DNA of 64,000 nt from contig NZ_CP061008.1 of the NCBI RefSeq assembly GCF_014490035.1, positions 1,302,001 to 1,366,000 of the forward strand, written 5' to 3'. The DNA comes from Achromobacter xylosoxidans (GTDB lineage: Bacteria > Pseudomonadota > Gammaproteobacteria > Burkholderiales > Burkholderiaceae_B). The position numbers and the translations under genes were made by a program. Shown one piece after another: positions 17,001-25,778 of the stretch. The notes beneath the pieces are model-generated. The model did not search any database and had not been told where the DNA came from. It worked only from the letters and a program-made list of their open reading frames with translations. Within the stretch, counting starts at the first letter, position 1, and each line of letters starts with the position of its first letter.

Positions 17001-17966
17001 ATGGGCGGCATGAGCGACGCCCAATCCTTGCCCTATCTGCGCCGGCTGGACATGAACCTGCTGCTGACGTTCGACGTCCTGATGCGCACTCGCAGCGCCA
17101 CCGCCAGTTCAGCCCTGCTGCATAAGACGCAGCCCGCCATCAGCCGTGACCTGGCGCGCCTGCGCCGCCGGCTGGAAGATCCCTTGCTGGTGGTGGTGAA
17201 GGGCCGATTCATTCCAACGGAGCGGGCGCTGGAACTGCATTCGGCGGTGCATGACGCGCTGGCGCAGATCGAAGCGGCGCTGCGTCCGGCCGAGGCTTTC
17301 GATCCGGCCAAGGCCAGCGGCGTGGTCAACATCGGCACCGGCGCGCACAGCGAGATCCTGCTGGCGGCGCCGCTGATCGAACGGCTGCACCGCGCCGCGC
17401 CGGGCATCACGCTGCGTTTCCAGTCGGTGCACGGAGACTTCGTGCCGGACGATCTGGACGCGGAACGGTTGGACATGGCCATCGGCCTGTTCGGCAAGGT
17501 GCCGGCGCGTTTCCATCGCGATACGCTGCTGAAGGACCGGCGCGTGTGCGTGGTGTCGGCGCGGCATCCCTGGGCAGGCAAGCGCGCGCTGGCGCTGGCG
17601 GATCTGCCGTCCATCAAGTGGTTCGCCTTCGCGCACATGTATGGCCGCGAAACCAACTTCGACCGCGCGCTCAAGCCGGATGCCAGCCGGCTGGAATTTT
17701 CGGCCTACCTGTCCGGCTTCGGCATCACGCCCTATGTGCTGCTGGACACTGATTACGCCACCACCATGCCGGCCAGCGTGGCGCGGGTGCACGCCCGGCA
17801 TTTCCCCCTGGCGACGCTGGAACTGCCTGCCAGCCTGCGCAAGATCGAACTGGTGATGGTGTGGCCGCGGCGCCTGCATACGTCGCCGCTGCAGGCCTGG
17901 CTGCGCGGGCAGATCCGCGAGGTGCTGCGGGAACGCGTGGACGCTCCCGCAGCCGGTGCGGCTTAG
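17001..17966 (+). CDS. LysR-family transcriptional regulator
   Basis: Regulator of about 321 residues. The N-terminal helix-turn-helix covers LLLTFDVLMRTRSATASSAL then L-H-K-T-Q-P-A-I-S-R-D-L-A-R-L, and the rest is a substrate-binding domain of the NodD/PcpR kind (D-L-D-A-E-R-L-D-M-A-I-G, then H-R-D-T-L-L-K-D-R-R-V-C-V). ATG codons at 17001 and 17010 are both possible; an AGG 6 bases upstream favours 17001. It is divergent from the Bug-esterase pair and likely responds to their substrate. Its stop overlaps the convergent gene's stop by 4 bases. Confidence 0.88.
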   Translation: MGGMSDAQSLPYLRRLDMNLLLTFDVLMRTRSATASSALLHKTQPAISRDLARLRRRLEDPLLVVVKGRFIPTERALELHSAVHDALAQIEAALRPAEAFDPAKASGVVNIGTGAHSEILLAAPLIERLHRAAPGITLRFQSVHGDFVPDDLDAERLDMAIGLFGKVPARFHRDTLLKDRRVCVVSARHPWAGKRALALADLPSIKWFAFAHMYGRETNFDRALKPDASRLEFSAYLSGFGITPYVLLDTDYATTMPASVARVHARHFPLATLELPASLRKIELVMVWPRRLHTSPLQAWLRGQIREVLRERVDAPAAGAA

Positions 17967-18823
17967 GAACCGACCTTCTTGCCCGTCGCCACGTCGATGG
18001 CCGAGCCGTCTTCCAGGCTGACGCGGTAGATCTCGCGCACCACGTTGCCGGCGAAGCCGATCTCGACGATGGACACGTCCTTGAAGGTGGTGTTGATGCC
18101 GTCCGGCAGCACGGCGTTGAACTTGTCGGACTCCTGCTTCATGGCGTCCTGCAGGCGCGTGTCGTACAGCGCCATGCTGTAGACCAGCGTGGTGTGCGGA
18201 TTGTGCGCGCGCACTTCCTTGCCGTCCTGCATGATGTTCACGCCGCTCACGCCCATGGTCTTGACCAGGTCTTTTCCGGCGTCGCCCATCTTGGCGTAGA
18301 CCGGGCCGGTGACGCGCGGCAGCGGGCCATCGCGCAGCGGCGCCAGCGCGGCGGTCGCGACGGTGTTGTAGCGCATCATGTCCTCGAAGCCCTGGCCGCT
18401 CTTGACCACGCCCAGGTCCAGCCACCACGGATGGCCCGCGCCCTTGGCGGCTTCGGTGGGATAGAAGTTCTTCAGCGTGACCTGCAGCGGGGCCGGCGGC
18501 TTGGGCAGGGCCTTGAGCATGCGGGCGGGCGTTTCAGGGTCGGCGCTGTGGATGTGCACCACCGTCACGTGCGGCATGTTGGGCGTTTCGGCCTCGGTCT
18601 TCAGGCCCAGCTGGAGCAGGTCGGCCTTCAGCGTGCCGTTGATCTTGGCGTCCAGGATGGCGTTGACGTCCTGGGGCAGGCGGTAGACCACGCCGTAGGT
18701 CGCCTTGTGTTCGCGGAACCCGGTCTGGTCCAGGGCGCTGTTGTCGATGGGAGCGGCGGCATGCGCGGCCGAGGCGGAAACGAACAGGCCGAGGGCGGCC
18801 AGCTGGAAGACACGCTTGATCAT
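17963..18823 (-). CDS. Secreted protein with two H-x-T-x motifs (2H phosphoesterase-like)
   Basis: An exported protein of 286 residues with a clear signal peptide (A-S-A-A-H-A, cleavage near residue 22) and an AAGGA Shine-Dalgarno. No confident family match. It carries H-V-T-V at residues 85-88 and H-T-T-L at 210-213, each ending a predicted strand. Paired H-phi-[ST]-phi motifs are the hallmark of 2H phosphoesterases (LigT/CPDase fold). Those enzymes are usually cytoplasmic and act on cyclic nucleotides or RNA ends, so a secreted version would be unusual. The 125-residue spacing is longer than the common 80-100. Function is unproven. Confidence 0.6.
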   Translation of the reverse strand: MIKRVFQLAALGLFVSASAAHAAAPIDNSALDQTGFREHKATYGVVYRLPQDVNAILDAKINGTLKADLLQLGLKTEAETPNMPHVTVVHIHSADPETPARMLKALPKPPAPLQVTLKNFYPTEAAKGAGHPWWLDLGVVKSGQGFEDMMRYNTVATAALAPLRDGPLPRVTGPVYAKMGDAGKDLVKTMGVSGVNIMQDGKEVRAHNPHTTLVYSMALYDTRLQDAMKQESDKFNAVLPDGINTTFKDVSIVEIGFAGNVVREIYRVSLEDGSAIDVATGKKVGS

Positions 18824-18966
18824 GGAGATTCCTTTTGTTTGTGTAAGCCCGCGAGAGTCATCCGCAGTGTGGCCAGCGCGGATGTAATGCGTATTGCACC
18901 AAGCAAAAGAATTCCGATACCAGCCTGCACATGCCCGATAGCTCGCGGGCGCCGGCTGATATCCAG

Positions 18967-19434
18967 CTACCCCAGAAAGACGATGGCCACGATGGCGATG
19001 CCCAGCAGCAGGTTGATGCCCACCCAGCGGCGTATGCCGCCCATGGCCTGGCCGCCCTGGGGCCAGTCGGATGCGGCAACCGCCGCCCGCAGCTGCGGGT
19101 AGAGCACGAAGCGGATGTAGGCGTAGATGGCCGTCATGACCAGGCCGCCCGAGGCCATGAGGGTCCAGCTGCGCGGCATGAAGAAGGCGCCGCCCGTCTG
19201 CGCCGCCTGGCTGGCTTCCTGGCCGATCATGATCGCGCCCGTCGCCAGGATCAGAAGAATGGCCGCCAGCACCGCATTCAGGAACGGCCCCAGCACCGCC
19301 GCCATCAGCCGCAGCCGGACCGGCGGTTCCAGCTGCGCGGCCGCCGGCCGCAGGAAACAGTGCGCGAAAAGCATGCCCCCGACCCAGAGGATCACGGCCA
19401 TCAGGTGGATGAATTTGAGCGCGGCATAGAGCAT
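18967..19434 (-). CDS. CopD-like four-helix membrane protein
   Basis: Integral membrane protein of 155 residues with about four hydrophobic segments. It begins M-L-Y-A-A-L-K-F-I-H-L-M-A-V-I-L-W-V-G-G-M-L-F-A-H-C-F-L-R-P, with His residues in helices one and two that recall CopD/HemJ-type proteins. The start at 19434 is preferred over an upstream in-frame ATG because it gives the usual membrane-first N-terminus; no strong Shine-Dalgarno supports either. It may bind haem or copper, but nothing here shows which. It is divergent from hurI across a 136-base gap. Confidence 0.75.
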   Translation of the reverse strand: MLYAALKFIHLMAVILWVGGMLFAHCFLRPAAAQLEPPVRLRLMAAVLGPFLNAVLAAILLILATGAIMIGQEASQAAQTGGAFFMPRSWTLMASGGLVMTAIYAYIRFVLYPQLRAAVAASDWPQGGQAMGGIRRWVGINLLLGIAIVAIVFLG

Positions 19435-19514
19435 GGGGCAGGCCTGTAGGGAGGAATCCGTCCCCATCATATCGCCGTCAAGCGCGGCGCGCGGGCTTGA
19501 CCGGAATCATGGTT

Positions 19515-19543
19515 TTGCATTTAGAATGAGATTGATTTCTATT
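19515..19543 (+). promoter_or_regulatory. hurI promoter with Fur box
   Basis: AATGAGATTGATTTCTATT at 19525-19543 matches the Fur consensus AATGATAATnATTATCATT at most positions. It overlaps a possible sigma-70 promoter (TTGCAT at 19515-19520 and TTCTAT at 19537-19542, 16-base spacer). This would let iron-loaded Fur repress the haem regulon at hurI. Confidence 0.6.
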
Positions 19544-19570
19544 TGTGATTGAAAGTTCAGGGAGCCACCC

Positions 19571-20080
19571 GTGCCGAATCCCGCGGTCGCCGCCGGCGAC
19601 AACGTCCATCTGCTGTACCGCGCTCATCATGGATGGCTGCATGGCTGGCTGCGCGCCAAGCTGGGCAACAGCTTCGACGCCGCCGACCTGGCGCAGGACA
19701 CCTTCGTGCGGGTGCTGCGCCACCGCCACGAACTGGACGCCTTGCGCGAGCCGCGCGCCTATCTCACCACCATCGCCAAGCGCCTGCTGCTGAACCACCA
19801 CCGGCGGCGCTCGGTGGAGCAGGCCTATCTGGAAGCCCTGGCCTTGATGCCGGAGGCGCTGGCGCCCTCGGCCGAGCAGCGCCTGATCATCCTGGAAACG
19901 CTGCAGGAAATCGACGAGATGTTGGCCGGCCTGTCGCTGCCGGCCCGCCAGGCCTTCCTGATGGCGCAGCTGGAAGGACTGAGCCATGGCGAAATCGCCG
20001 CCCGCCTGAACGTGTCGCTGCGCACCGTGCATCGCTACATCGCCAAGGGATTCGAACAATGCATCATGGCGTCGATCTGA
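19571..20080 (+). CDS. hurI: ECF sigma factor of the haem-uptake system
   Basis: FecI-type extracytoplasmic function sigma factor, 169 residues. The GTG start is supported by GGAG 6 bases upstream. Region 2 includes DAADLAQDTFVRVLRHRHEL and region 4 includes GLSHGEIAARLNVSLRTVHR. It is the first gene of a hurI-hurR-bhuRSTUV order known in Bordetella, where HurI drives bhuR in response to haem at the surface receptor. A Fur-like box lies upstream. The hurR gene overlaps it by 22 bases. Confidence 0.93.
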   Translation: MPNPAVAAGDNVHLLYRAHHGWLHGWLRAKLGNSFDAADLAQDTFVRVLRHRHELDALREPRAYLTTIAKRLLLNHHRRRSVEQAYLEALALMPEALAPSAEQRLIILETLQEIDEMLAGLSLPARQAFLMAQLEGLSHGEIAARLNVSLRTVHRYIAKGFEQCIMASI

Positions 20081-21072
20081 ACCCGCAGGCCGAGGCGGCG
20101 CCCGAGCTGCCCGCCGTCGAACGCAGCGTGGCGCGCGAGGCCGCGCGCTGGCTGCTGCGGCTGAGTTCGGGCCGCGCCACCGACGCCGACCAGCGGGCCT
20201 GTGAACTGTGGCGCGCCAGCAAGGCCGAGCACGAGCACGCCTGGCAGCGCGCGCAGCGCGTGAATGAGCGCTTCGGCCTGATCCCGGCGGCGCTGGGCAT
20301 GGCCACCTTGAACCGCCCCGGACTCGGAAGCCGTCGTGCCGCGCTCAAGACGCTGATTGCGCTGGTGGCGGCCGGGCCCGTCGGTTGGGCAGCCTGGCGC
20401 GCCGATCCGCTGGACTGGACCGCGGACTACCGCAGCGCGCCGGGCGAACGGCGCGAAGTGGCGCTGGCGGATGGCTCCACGCTGCTGCTGAACACGGCCA
20501 GCGCCGTCGACGTGATGTACAGCTCCACGGCGCGCCTGCTGCGGCTGCGCGCCGGCGAGATCGCGGTGCATGCCGTGGCCGACACGGCGCCTGCGCCGCG
20601 GCCCTTCGTGGTGCGCACGAGCCTGGGAGACATCGAGGCGCAGTCCTCGCGATTCTGCGTGCGCCAAGAAGGCGGCGTGTGCCGCGTCAGCGTGCAGGAA
20701 GGGCGGATCCGCGTCGGCAGCGCCGCGCATCCGCGCAGCCTGGTCAGCCTGGAGGCCGGCCAGCAGAGCAGCCTGACGGACGCGGGCGCGTCGCCGCCAT
20801 CCCCTGCGGATCCGCATGCCAGCGACTGGCAACGCGGCGTGCTGTACGCCAACCGCATGCGGCTGGACGCCTTCGCGGCCGAACTGGGCCGCTACCGTTC
20901 CGGCATCCTGCGTTGCGATCCCGAGGCCGCGCATCTGCGCATCTCGGGCGCGTTCCAGGTGCGCGATACCGATGCGGTCCTGGCGGCCTTGCCCGCGACC
21001 TTGCCTGTGCGGGTGCGCTATCGCACGCCGTACTGGGTGACGATCACCTTGCGCGCGGCTGCCGAGGCCTGA
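20059..21072 (+). CDS. hurR: FecR-type anti-sigma/sensor for haem signalling
   Basis: Inner-membrane FecR-family protein of 337 residues that relays receptor occupancy to HurI. The N-terminal cytoplasmic part (DUF4880 type) carries A-R-W-L-L-R-L-S-S-G and A-E-H-E-H-A-W-Q-R; one membrane segment lies near residues 94-112; the periplasmic FecR domain has YRSAPGERREVALADGSTL followed by N-T-A-S-A. The start at 20059 overlaps the end of hurI, implying coupled translation. It lies just before the bhuR receptor, whose N-terminal STN domain should bind it. Confidence 0.92.
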   Translation: MHHGVDLNPQAEAAPELPAVERSVAREAARWLLRLSSGRATDADQRACELWRASKAEHEHAWQRAQRVNERFGLIPAALGMATLNRPGLGSRRAALKTLIALVAAGPVGWAAWRADPLDWTADYRSAPGERREVALADGSTLLLNTASAVDVMYSSTARLLRLRAGEIAVHAVADTAPAPRPFVVRTSLGDIEAQSSRFCVRQEGGVCRVSVQEGRIRVGSAAHPRSLVSLEAGQQSSLTDAGASPPSPADPHASDWQRGVLYANRMRLDAFAAELGRYRSGILRCDPEAAHLRISGAFQVRDTDAVLAALPATLPVRVRYRTPYWVTITLRAAAEA

Positions 21073-21084
21073 ATCCGCGCCGTT

Positions 21085-21111
21085 ACAAAAAAGGGGAGGG
21101 CCAGCTGTCCG
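21085..21111 (+). promoter_or_regulatory. Candidate HurI-dependent bhuR promoter
   Basis: In the 112-base hurR-bhuR gap an A run (ACAAAAAA, 21085-21092) precedes TGTCCG (21106-21111), roughly the spacing of iron-starvation ECF promoters. There is no second copy here to compare with, so this is a weak call. Confidence 0.3.
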
Positions 21112-21184
21112 ATTCCGATTTCACGAGGGTCATGGTCTGTAGAGGCAAACGAATGCCGACACCTTTTGGATCGAAAGGACGACC

Positions 21185-23800
21185 ATGGCTTATCTTCCCG
21201 CCGGCCGCGCAAGCGGCTCCCGACCCGCCCGAGGCCTGCAATGCCGCATGACCCGCCTGGCCGCCGCCGTGCATGCCGCCCTGGCGCTGGCTGCCGTGTC
21301 CGCCGCCTTGCTGCCCGCAAGGGCCGCGTGGGCGCAGTCCGCGCAGCAGACGCAGGCGCGCGGCTATCGCATTCCGGCGGGTGCGCTGGCCGAGGCGCTG
21401 CCGCGCTTTGCCGACAGCGCGGGCGTGACGGTGCTGTTCGACGCGGCGCTGGTGGGCCAGCGCCGCACGGCGGGGCTCGACGGGGTCTATTCCGTGAATG
21501 AAGGCTTTGCGCGCTTGCTGGCGGGCAGCGGCCTGGGTGTGCAGGAGCGCAGCGCCCGCGTTTACGTGTTGCAGGCATTGTCCGCGGACGTGACGCAGTT
21601 GGCGCCGGTCCAGGTGGAAGGCGAGGGCGCGCCGGTCGCACCGGCCTGGGAAACCAGCACCGACCGCAAGCGCCTGGACGAACTGCAGGTCAAGAACTGG
21701 AGCGATTTCGGCAAGCGCGCCGAGCCTGGCGTGAGCTTCAACCGCACGACCAACAGCATCAATATCCGCGGCCTGGACCAGGACCGTGTGCTGACGCGCG
21801 TGGACGGTATCCGCCTGCCATGGCTGGACGACGGCGCGCGCGGCCTGAAGGGCGGCCTGGAAGCGGTGGATTTCAACAGCCTGTCGCGATTGGACATCGT
21901 GCGCGGCGCCGACGCCAGCGGCGGCGGCTCTGGCGCGATTTCCGGCACTGCCGACCTGCACACGCTGCAACCGTCTGACCTGCTGACCGACGGCAAGACC
22001 TTCGGCGCGCTGGCCAAGACCGACTACGACACGGCCGACAGCAGCTGGGGCGCCAACGCCGCGCTGGCGGGCCAGATCCACAGCAACACGTTCTGGCTGG
22101 TGCAGGCGGGCGTACGCAACGGCCATGCCCTGGACAATCGCGGCGACGTCGGCGGCTATGGACCCAAGCGCAGCGAACCCAGCCCGGAAGACTACGACCA
22201 GCGCAGCTTCCTTCTGAAGCTGCAGCAGCGCGTCGAAGGCGGCCACCGCTTCGGCCTGACCGGCGAATACTTCAAGCGCAACGCCGACATCGACAGCATG
22301 TTCGAGCAGGGCGCGGGCACCAGCTATCTGTACGGCGAAAACAGCACCCGCAAGGAAACCGAGCGCCAGCGCGTGTCCTTCGATTACTCGTACAAGGCGC
22401 CCGGCGCGGACAGCCTGATCGACACGGCCAGCGCGGTCGTTTATTGGCAGCGCCTGCAGCTGGACAGCTCGCTGAGCGGCGTGCGCAGCGTCGATTCCCG
22501 GGCCTACGCCATACCGGGCGATCCGTTCCGTTACGGCTATCCCAGCGGGCCATATGGCCGCAGCAACTCCATCCGTCAGACCATGTTCGGCGCCAATGCC
22601 GAGATCACCAAGCGTCTGGCAGGCGCGTCGGTGTCGCAGTTGTGGACCGTGGGCGGGGAATGGTACGGCAACAAGACCGAGCAGTACTCCGGCGGCTACG
22701 ACAATTGCCCGGCGATCCCGGCAGGCACGCGGGCGCCGATGGGTCCGCGCCTGTGCGACATGCTGCACACCAACCAGGCCGACGTGCCGCAGTCCAAGGG
22801 CAACCAGTGGGCTCTGTGGGTGCAGGACGAATTCAGCTTCGCCGACGGCCGCTACACTATCATGCCGGCGCTGCGCTACGACCACTACGAACAGAAGCCG
22901 CAGTCCACGGCCAGCTACGAAAGCAACCCGAACGCGGGCGCGCTGCCGCCGTCCAACAGCGGCAGCCGTTTTTCGCCCAAGCTGCTGGCCACCTGGAAGG
23001 CCGCGGACGAACTCAGCCTCTATGCCCAATACGCATACGGCTTCAAGGCGCCCAGCCCGACGCAGCTCTACACCAACTATGGCGGCCCCGGCACCTACCT
23101 GCGCGTGGGCAATCCCTATCTGAAGCCTGAAACCAGCAAGGGCTGGGAGCTGGGCGCCAAGATCGGTTCCGATTCCCTGGGCGGCGCGGTATCGTTGTTC
23201 GACAACCGCTACCAGAACTTCATCGACGGCGACGTGCCGCTGAACGCGTCCTCGCCCCAGTGGCAGCCGGGCTGGGCCGGACAGTACCCCTTGGGCGTGA
23301 CCGGCAACGTCAACCGCGCCAAGGTGCGCATCTACGGCGCCGAAGCCAGCGCGCACTGGAAGTTTTCGCCCGGCTGGCGCACCTGGGGTTCGCTGGCGTG
23401 GGCCGTGGGCAAGGACGAAAGCACGGGGCAGTACCTGAACTCGGTGGCGCCGCTGAAGGCGGTGCTGGGCCTGGGCTATAGCCGCGATGCGTGGGGCGTG
23501 GACGCCATGCTGACCACCGCCCTGAAGCGCGACAAGGTCGAGTACCCCGAGGCCACGGCCACGGCCCGCAATCCCGATTTCCAGGCGCCCGGCTACGGCG
23601 TGGTGGACCTGATGGGCTATTGGCGTCCGGCCGCGGTGAAGGGCCTGCAGGTGCAGGCGGGCGTTTTCAACCTGTTCGACAAGAAGTATTGGGAGGCCAT
23701 CAACGTGCCGACCGCCGGCGCCATCGCCATTCCGCGGCCGGTCGATTGGTACACGGAACCGGGACGCAGCCTGCGCGTCTCACTGACATACCAGTATTGA
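21185..23800 (+). CDS. bhuR: TonB-dependent haem receptor with STN signalling domain
   Basis: Outer-membrane haem receptor of 871 residues. A long signal region ends W-A-Q near residue 51, followed by an STN domain (GYRIPAGALAEALPRFADSA, to about residue 120) that signals through HurR, a plug (R-G-L-D-Q-D-R-V-L-T-R-V-D-G) and the barrel. GFKAPSPTQL and NPYLKPE represent the FRAP/NPNL haem-receptor motifs, but no His lies between them, unlike the HemR/HmuR group. AAGGACG precedes the ATG. The locus order identifies it as bhuR. Confidence 0.93.
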   Translation: MAYLPAGRASGSRPARGLQCRMTRLAAAVHAALALAAVSAALLPARAAWAQSAQQTQARGYRIPAGALAEALPRFADSAGVTVLFDAALVGQRRTAGLDGVYSVNEGFARLLAGSGLGVQERSARVYVLQALSADVTQLAPVQVEGEGAPVAPAWETSTDRKRLDELQVKNWSDFGKRAEPGVSFNRTTNSINIRGLDQDRVLTRVDGIRLPWLDDGARGLKGGLEAVDFNSLSRLDIVRGADASGGGSGAISGTADLHTLQPSDLLTDGKTFGALAKTDYDTADSSWGANAALAGQIHSNTFWLVQAGVRNGHALDNRGDVGGYGPKRSEPSPEDYDQRSFLLKLQQRVEGGHRFGLTGEYFKRNADIDSMFEQGAGTSYLYGENSTRKETERQRVSFDYSYKAPGADSLIDTASAVVYWQRLQLDSSLSGVRSVDSRAYAIPGDPFRYGYPSGPYGRSNSIRQTMFGANAEITKRLAGASVSQLWTVGGEWYGNKTEQYSGGYDNCPAIPAGTRAPMGPRLCDMLHTNQADVPQSKGNQWALWVQDEFSFADGRYTIMPALRYDHYEQKPQSTASYESNPNAGALPPSNSGSRFSPKLLATWKAADELSLYAQYAYGFKAPSPTQLYTNYGGPGTYLRVGNPYLKPETSKGWELGAKIGSDSLGGAVSLFDNRYQNFIDGDVPLNASSPQWQPGWAGQYPLGVTGNVNRAKVRIYGAEASAHWKFSPGWRTWGSLAWAVGKDESTGQYLNSVAPLKAVLGLGYSRDAWGVDAMLTTALKRDKVEYPEATATARNPDFQAPGYGVVDLMGYWRPAAVKGLQVQAGVFNLFDKKYWEAINVPTAGAIAIPRPVDWYTEPGRSLRVSLTYQY

Positions 23801-23807
23801 TCCAGAC

Positions 23808-23840
23808 CCGCCGCCGGTCCGGACCATACCGGGGCGGCGG
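23808..23840 (+). terminator. Hairpin between bhuR and bhuS
   Basis: A long GC stem pairs CCGCCGCC...GGT (23808-23818) with ACC...GGCGGCGG (23828-23840), with a two-base bulge and no T run. It may partly terminate or stabilise the receptor mRNA, keeping receptor output above that of bhuSTUV. Confidence 0.45.
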
Positions 23841-23879
23841 CGGTTTACGCAAACCTTAGCAACGGCCGGAGGGCCCACG

Positions 23880-24926
23880 ATGAGCAACACCGATTTCACG
23901 TCCCGCGCCCAGGAACTGCGCGCCCGCAACGAGGCCCTGGCCGCCTCGCAACCCAAGCTGCGCGCCCGCAATCTGGCGCAGGCGCTGGGAGTGTCCGAAG
24001 CCGAATGGGTGGCGGCGCAATGCGGCGGCCTGAAGGCCACGGCCCTGCACGGCACGCCTCAGGAAATCTTCCGCGAACTGGGCACGCTGGGCCCGGTCAT
24101 GGCGCTTACCCGCAACGACTGGTGTGTGCACGAGCGCCGTGGCGTGTATGAGGATATCCAGGCCGAAGGTCCGGTAGGCCTGGTGCTCGGACCGGACATC
24201 GACCTGCGCGTGTTCTTCACGACCTGGAAGTCGGCCTGGGCAGTCGAACAGGACGGCCGCCACAGCCTGCAGTTCTTCGATGGCGCGGGCGTGGCGGTGC
24301 ACAAGGTCTACCGCACCGACGCTACCGACGCCGCCGCCTACGATGCCCTGGTCGCCAAGTTCGCGGGCGAGGCGCAATGGCCCGAGACCCAGCCCTATGC
24401 GCCCGCCGCCGACGCCGACCGGGTCGAGAACAGCGCGCAGTGGCGCGAAGCCTGGCTGGGCATGCAGGACACGCACGAGTTCTTTCCCCTGCTGCGCAAG
24501 TTCAAGGTGTCGCGCCTGGCCGCCCTGGCGGGCGCGGGCGAGGATCTGGCGCAGCAGGTGCCGGCCGATGCCGTCGAACGCATGCTCGAATCCGCGGCGC
24601 AGTCCGGCCTGTCCATCATGTGCTTCGTGGGCAACCGCGGCATGATCCAGATCCATACCGGCCCGGTGCAGCAATTGCGCCGCACCGGCCCCTGGTACAA
24701 CGTGCTGGACCCGAAGTTCAACCTGCACCTGGATACCACCGCCATTGCCTCGGCCTGGGTGGTGAACAAGCCGACCTCGGACGGTTGGGTCACCTCGCTG
24801 GAGCTGTATGCCTCGACGGGCGACCTGATCGCGCAGTTCTTCGGCGAGCGCAAGCCCGGCAAGCCGGAACTGACGCAATGGCGCGAACTGATGATCAGCC
24901 TGTGCAGCGTGCCGCTGGCCGCCTGA
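23880..24926 (+). CDS. bhuS: Haem-degrading/haem-chaperone protein, HemS family
   Basis: Cytoplasmic haem-handling protein of 348 residues, the normal HemS/ShuS length, built of two similar halves. The axial ligand of HemS corresponds to His199 in M-Q-D-T-H-E-F-F-P-L-L-R-K-F-K. The second half ends GNRGMIQIHTGPVQQLRRTG and L-D-P-K-F-N-L-H-L-D, both conserved. It would accept haem from the BhuTUV importer and pass it on or release iron. GGAGGG precedes the ATG. It sits second in the bhu operon. Confidence 0.95.
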   Translation: MSNTDFTSRAQELRARNEALAASQPKLRARNLAQALGVSEAEWVAAQCGGLKATALHGTPQEIFRELGTLGPVMALTRNDWCVHERRGVYEDIQAEGPVGLVLGPDIDLRVFFTTWKSAWAVEQDGRHSLQFFDGAGVAVHKVYRTDATDAAAYDALVAKFAGEAQWPETQPYAPAADADRVENSAQWREAWLGMQDTHEFFPLLRKFKVSRLAALAGAGEDLAQQVPADAVERMLESAAQSGLSIMCFVGNRGMIQIHTGPVQQLRRTGPWYNVLDPKFNLHLDTTAIASAWVVNKPTSDGWVTSLELYASTGDLIAQFFGERKPGKPELTQWRELMISLCSVPLAA

Positions 24927-24944
24927 GCCCATAAGGACGTAGCG

Positions 24945-25778
24945 ATGAAAAAATGGTTGGCAATGGCGGCGGGCTGGGCAATCGCGCTCGGCGCGTACGC
25001 GGCGCCGCCCGCCCGGGTAGTGACCCTGGGCGGCACCGTGACCGAAATCGTGTATCAGCTGGGGCAGGGCGGCAAGCTGGTGGGAGACGATCTCTCCAGC
25101 CTCTATCCCGAGGCCGCGACCAGGCTGCCGCGCGTCGGCTACTACCGTTCGGTACCCGTGGAAGGCGTCTTGTCGCTAAAGCCGGATCTGGTGCTGGCCT
25201 CTGAGCAGGCCGGCCCGCCGGACTCGCTCAAGCGGCTGGCGGACGTCGGCGTGCGCGTCGTCACCGTGTCGGACGCGCCGTCGGTGGATTCGCTCAAGTC
25301 GCGCATCCGCGGCATTGCGGACGCGCTGGGCGTGGCGCCGGCGGGCGAACGCATGGTGGAAGACGTCACGCGCGAGCTCGCGCGCGCCGAGGCTGTGCCC
25401 GCGACGCGCGCGCGGGCGCTGCTGCTGATCAACCGCACGGGCTCGCCGCAAGGCGCCGGCCGCGACACCGCCGCCAACGAAGTCATGCACCTGGCGGGGC
25501 TGGTGAACGTGCTGCAAGATCAGCATGGCTATAAGCCCTTGTCCGCCGAGGCCATGGGCGCGCTGGCGCCTGACCTGATCATCGTGACGCAGGCATCGCT
25601 GGACGCCGGCGGCGGCATGGACGCCTTCCTGCGCATGCCCGGCATCGCGTCCACCCAGGCGGCCGCGAAGCGGCGCATCGTGGTGATGGACGACCTGCTC
25701 ATCCTGGGCATGGGACCGCGCCTGCCGCTGGCGCTGACCCAGCTCAAGCAGGAGGTTGCGCATGTCATGGCGCGTTAG
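24945..25778 (+). CDS. bhuT: Periplasmic haem-binding protein
   Basis: Class III solute-binding protein, 277 residues, with a signal peptide ending A-Y-A near residue 19. The haem-ligand Tyr of ShuT/HmuT falls in R-V-G-Y-Y-R-S-V-P-V-E-G at residues 66-67. The opening R-V-V-T-L-G-G-T-V-T-E-I-V-Y-Q-L-G and P-D-L-V-L-A-S are family typical. It carries haem from the outer-membrane receptor to BhuU. Its end overlaps the bhuU start by 17 bases. Confidence 0.94.
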   Translation: MKKWLAMAAGWAIALGAYAAPPARVVTLGGTVTEIVYQLGQGGKLVGDDLSSLYPEAATRLPRVGYYRSVPVEGVLSLKPDLVLASEQAGPPDSLKRLADVGVRVVTVSDAPSVDSLKSRIRGIADALGVAPAGERMVEDVTRELARAEAVPATRARALLLINRTGSPQGAGRDTAANEVMHLAGLVNVLQDQHGYKPLSAEAMGALAPDLIIVTQASLDAGGGMDAFLRMPGIASTQAAAKRRIVVMDDLLILGMGPRLPLALTQLKQEVAHVMAR

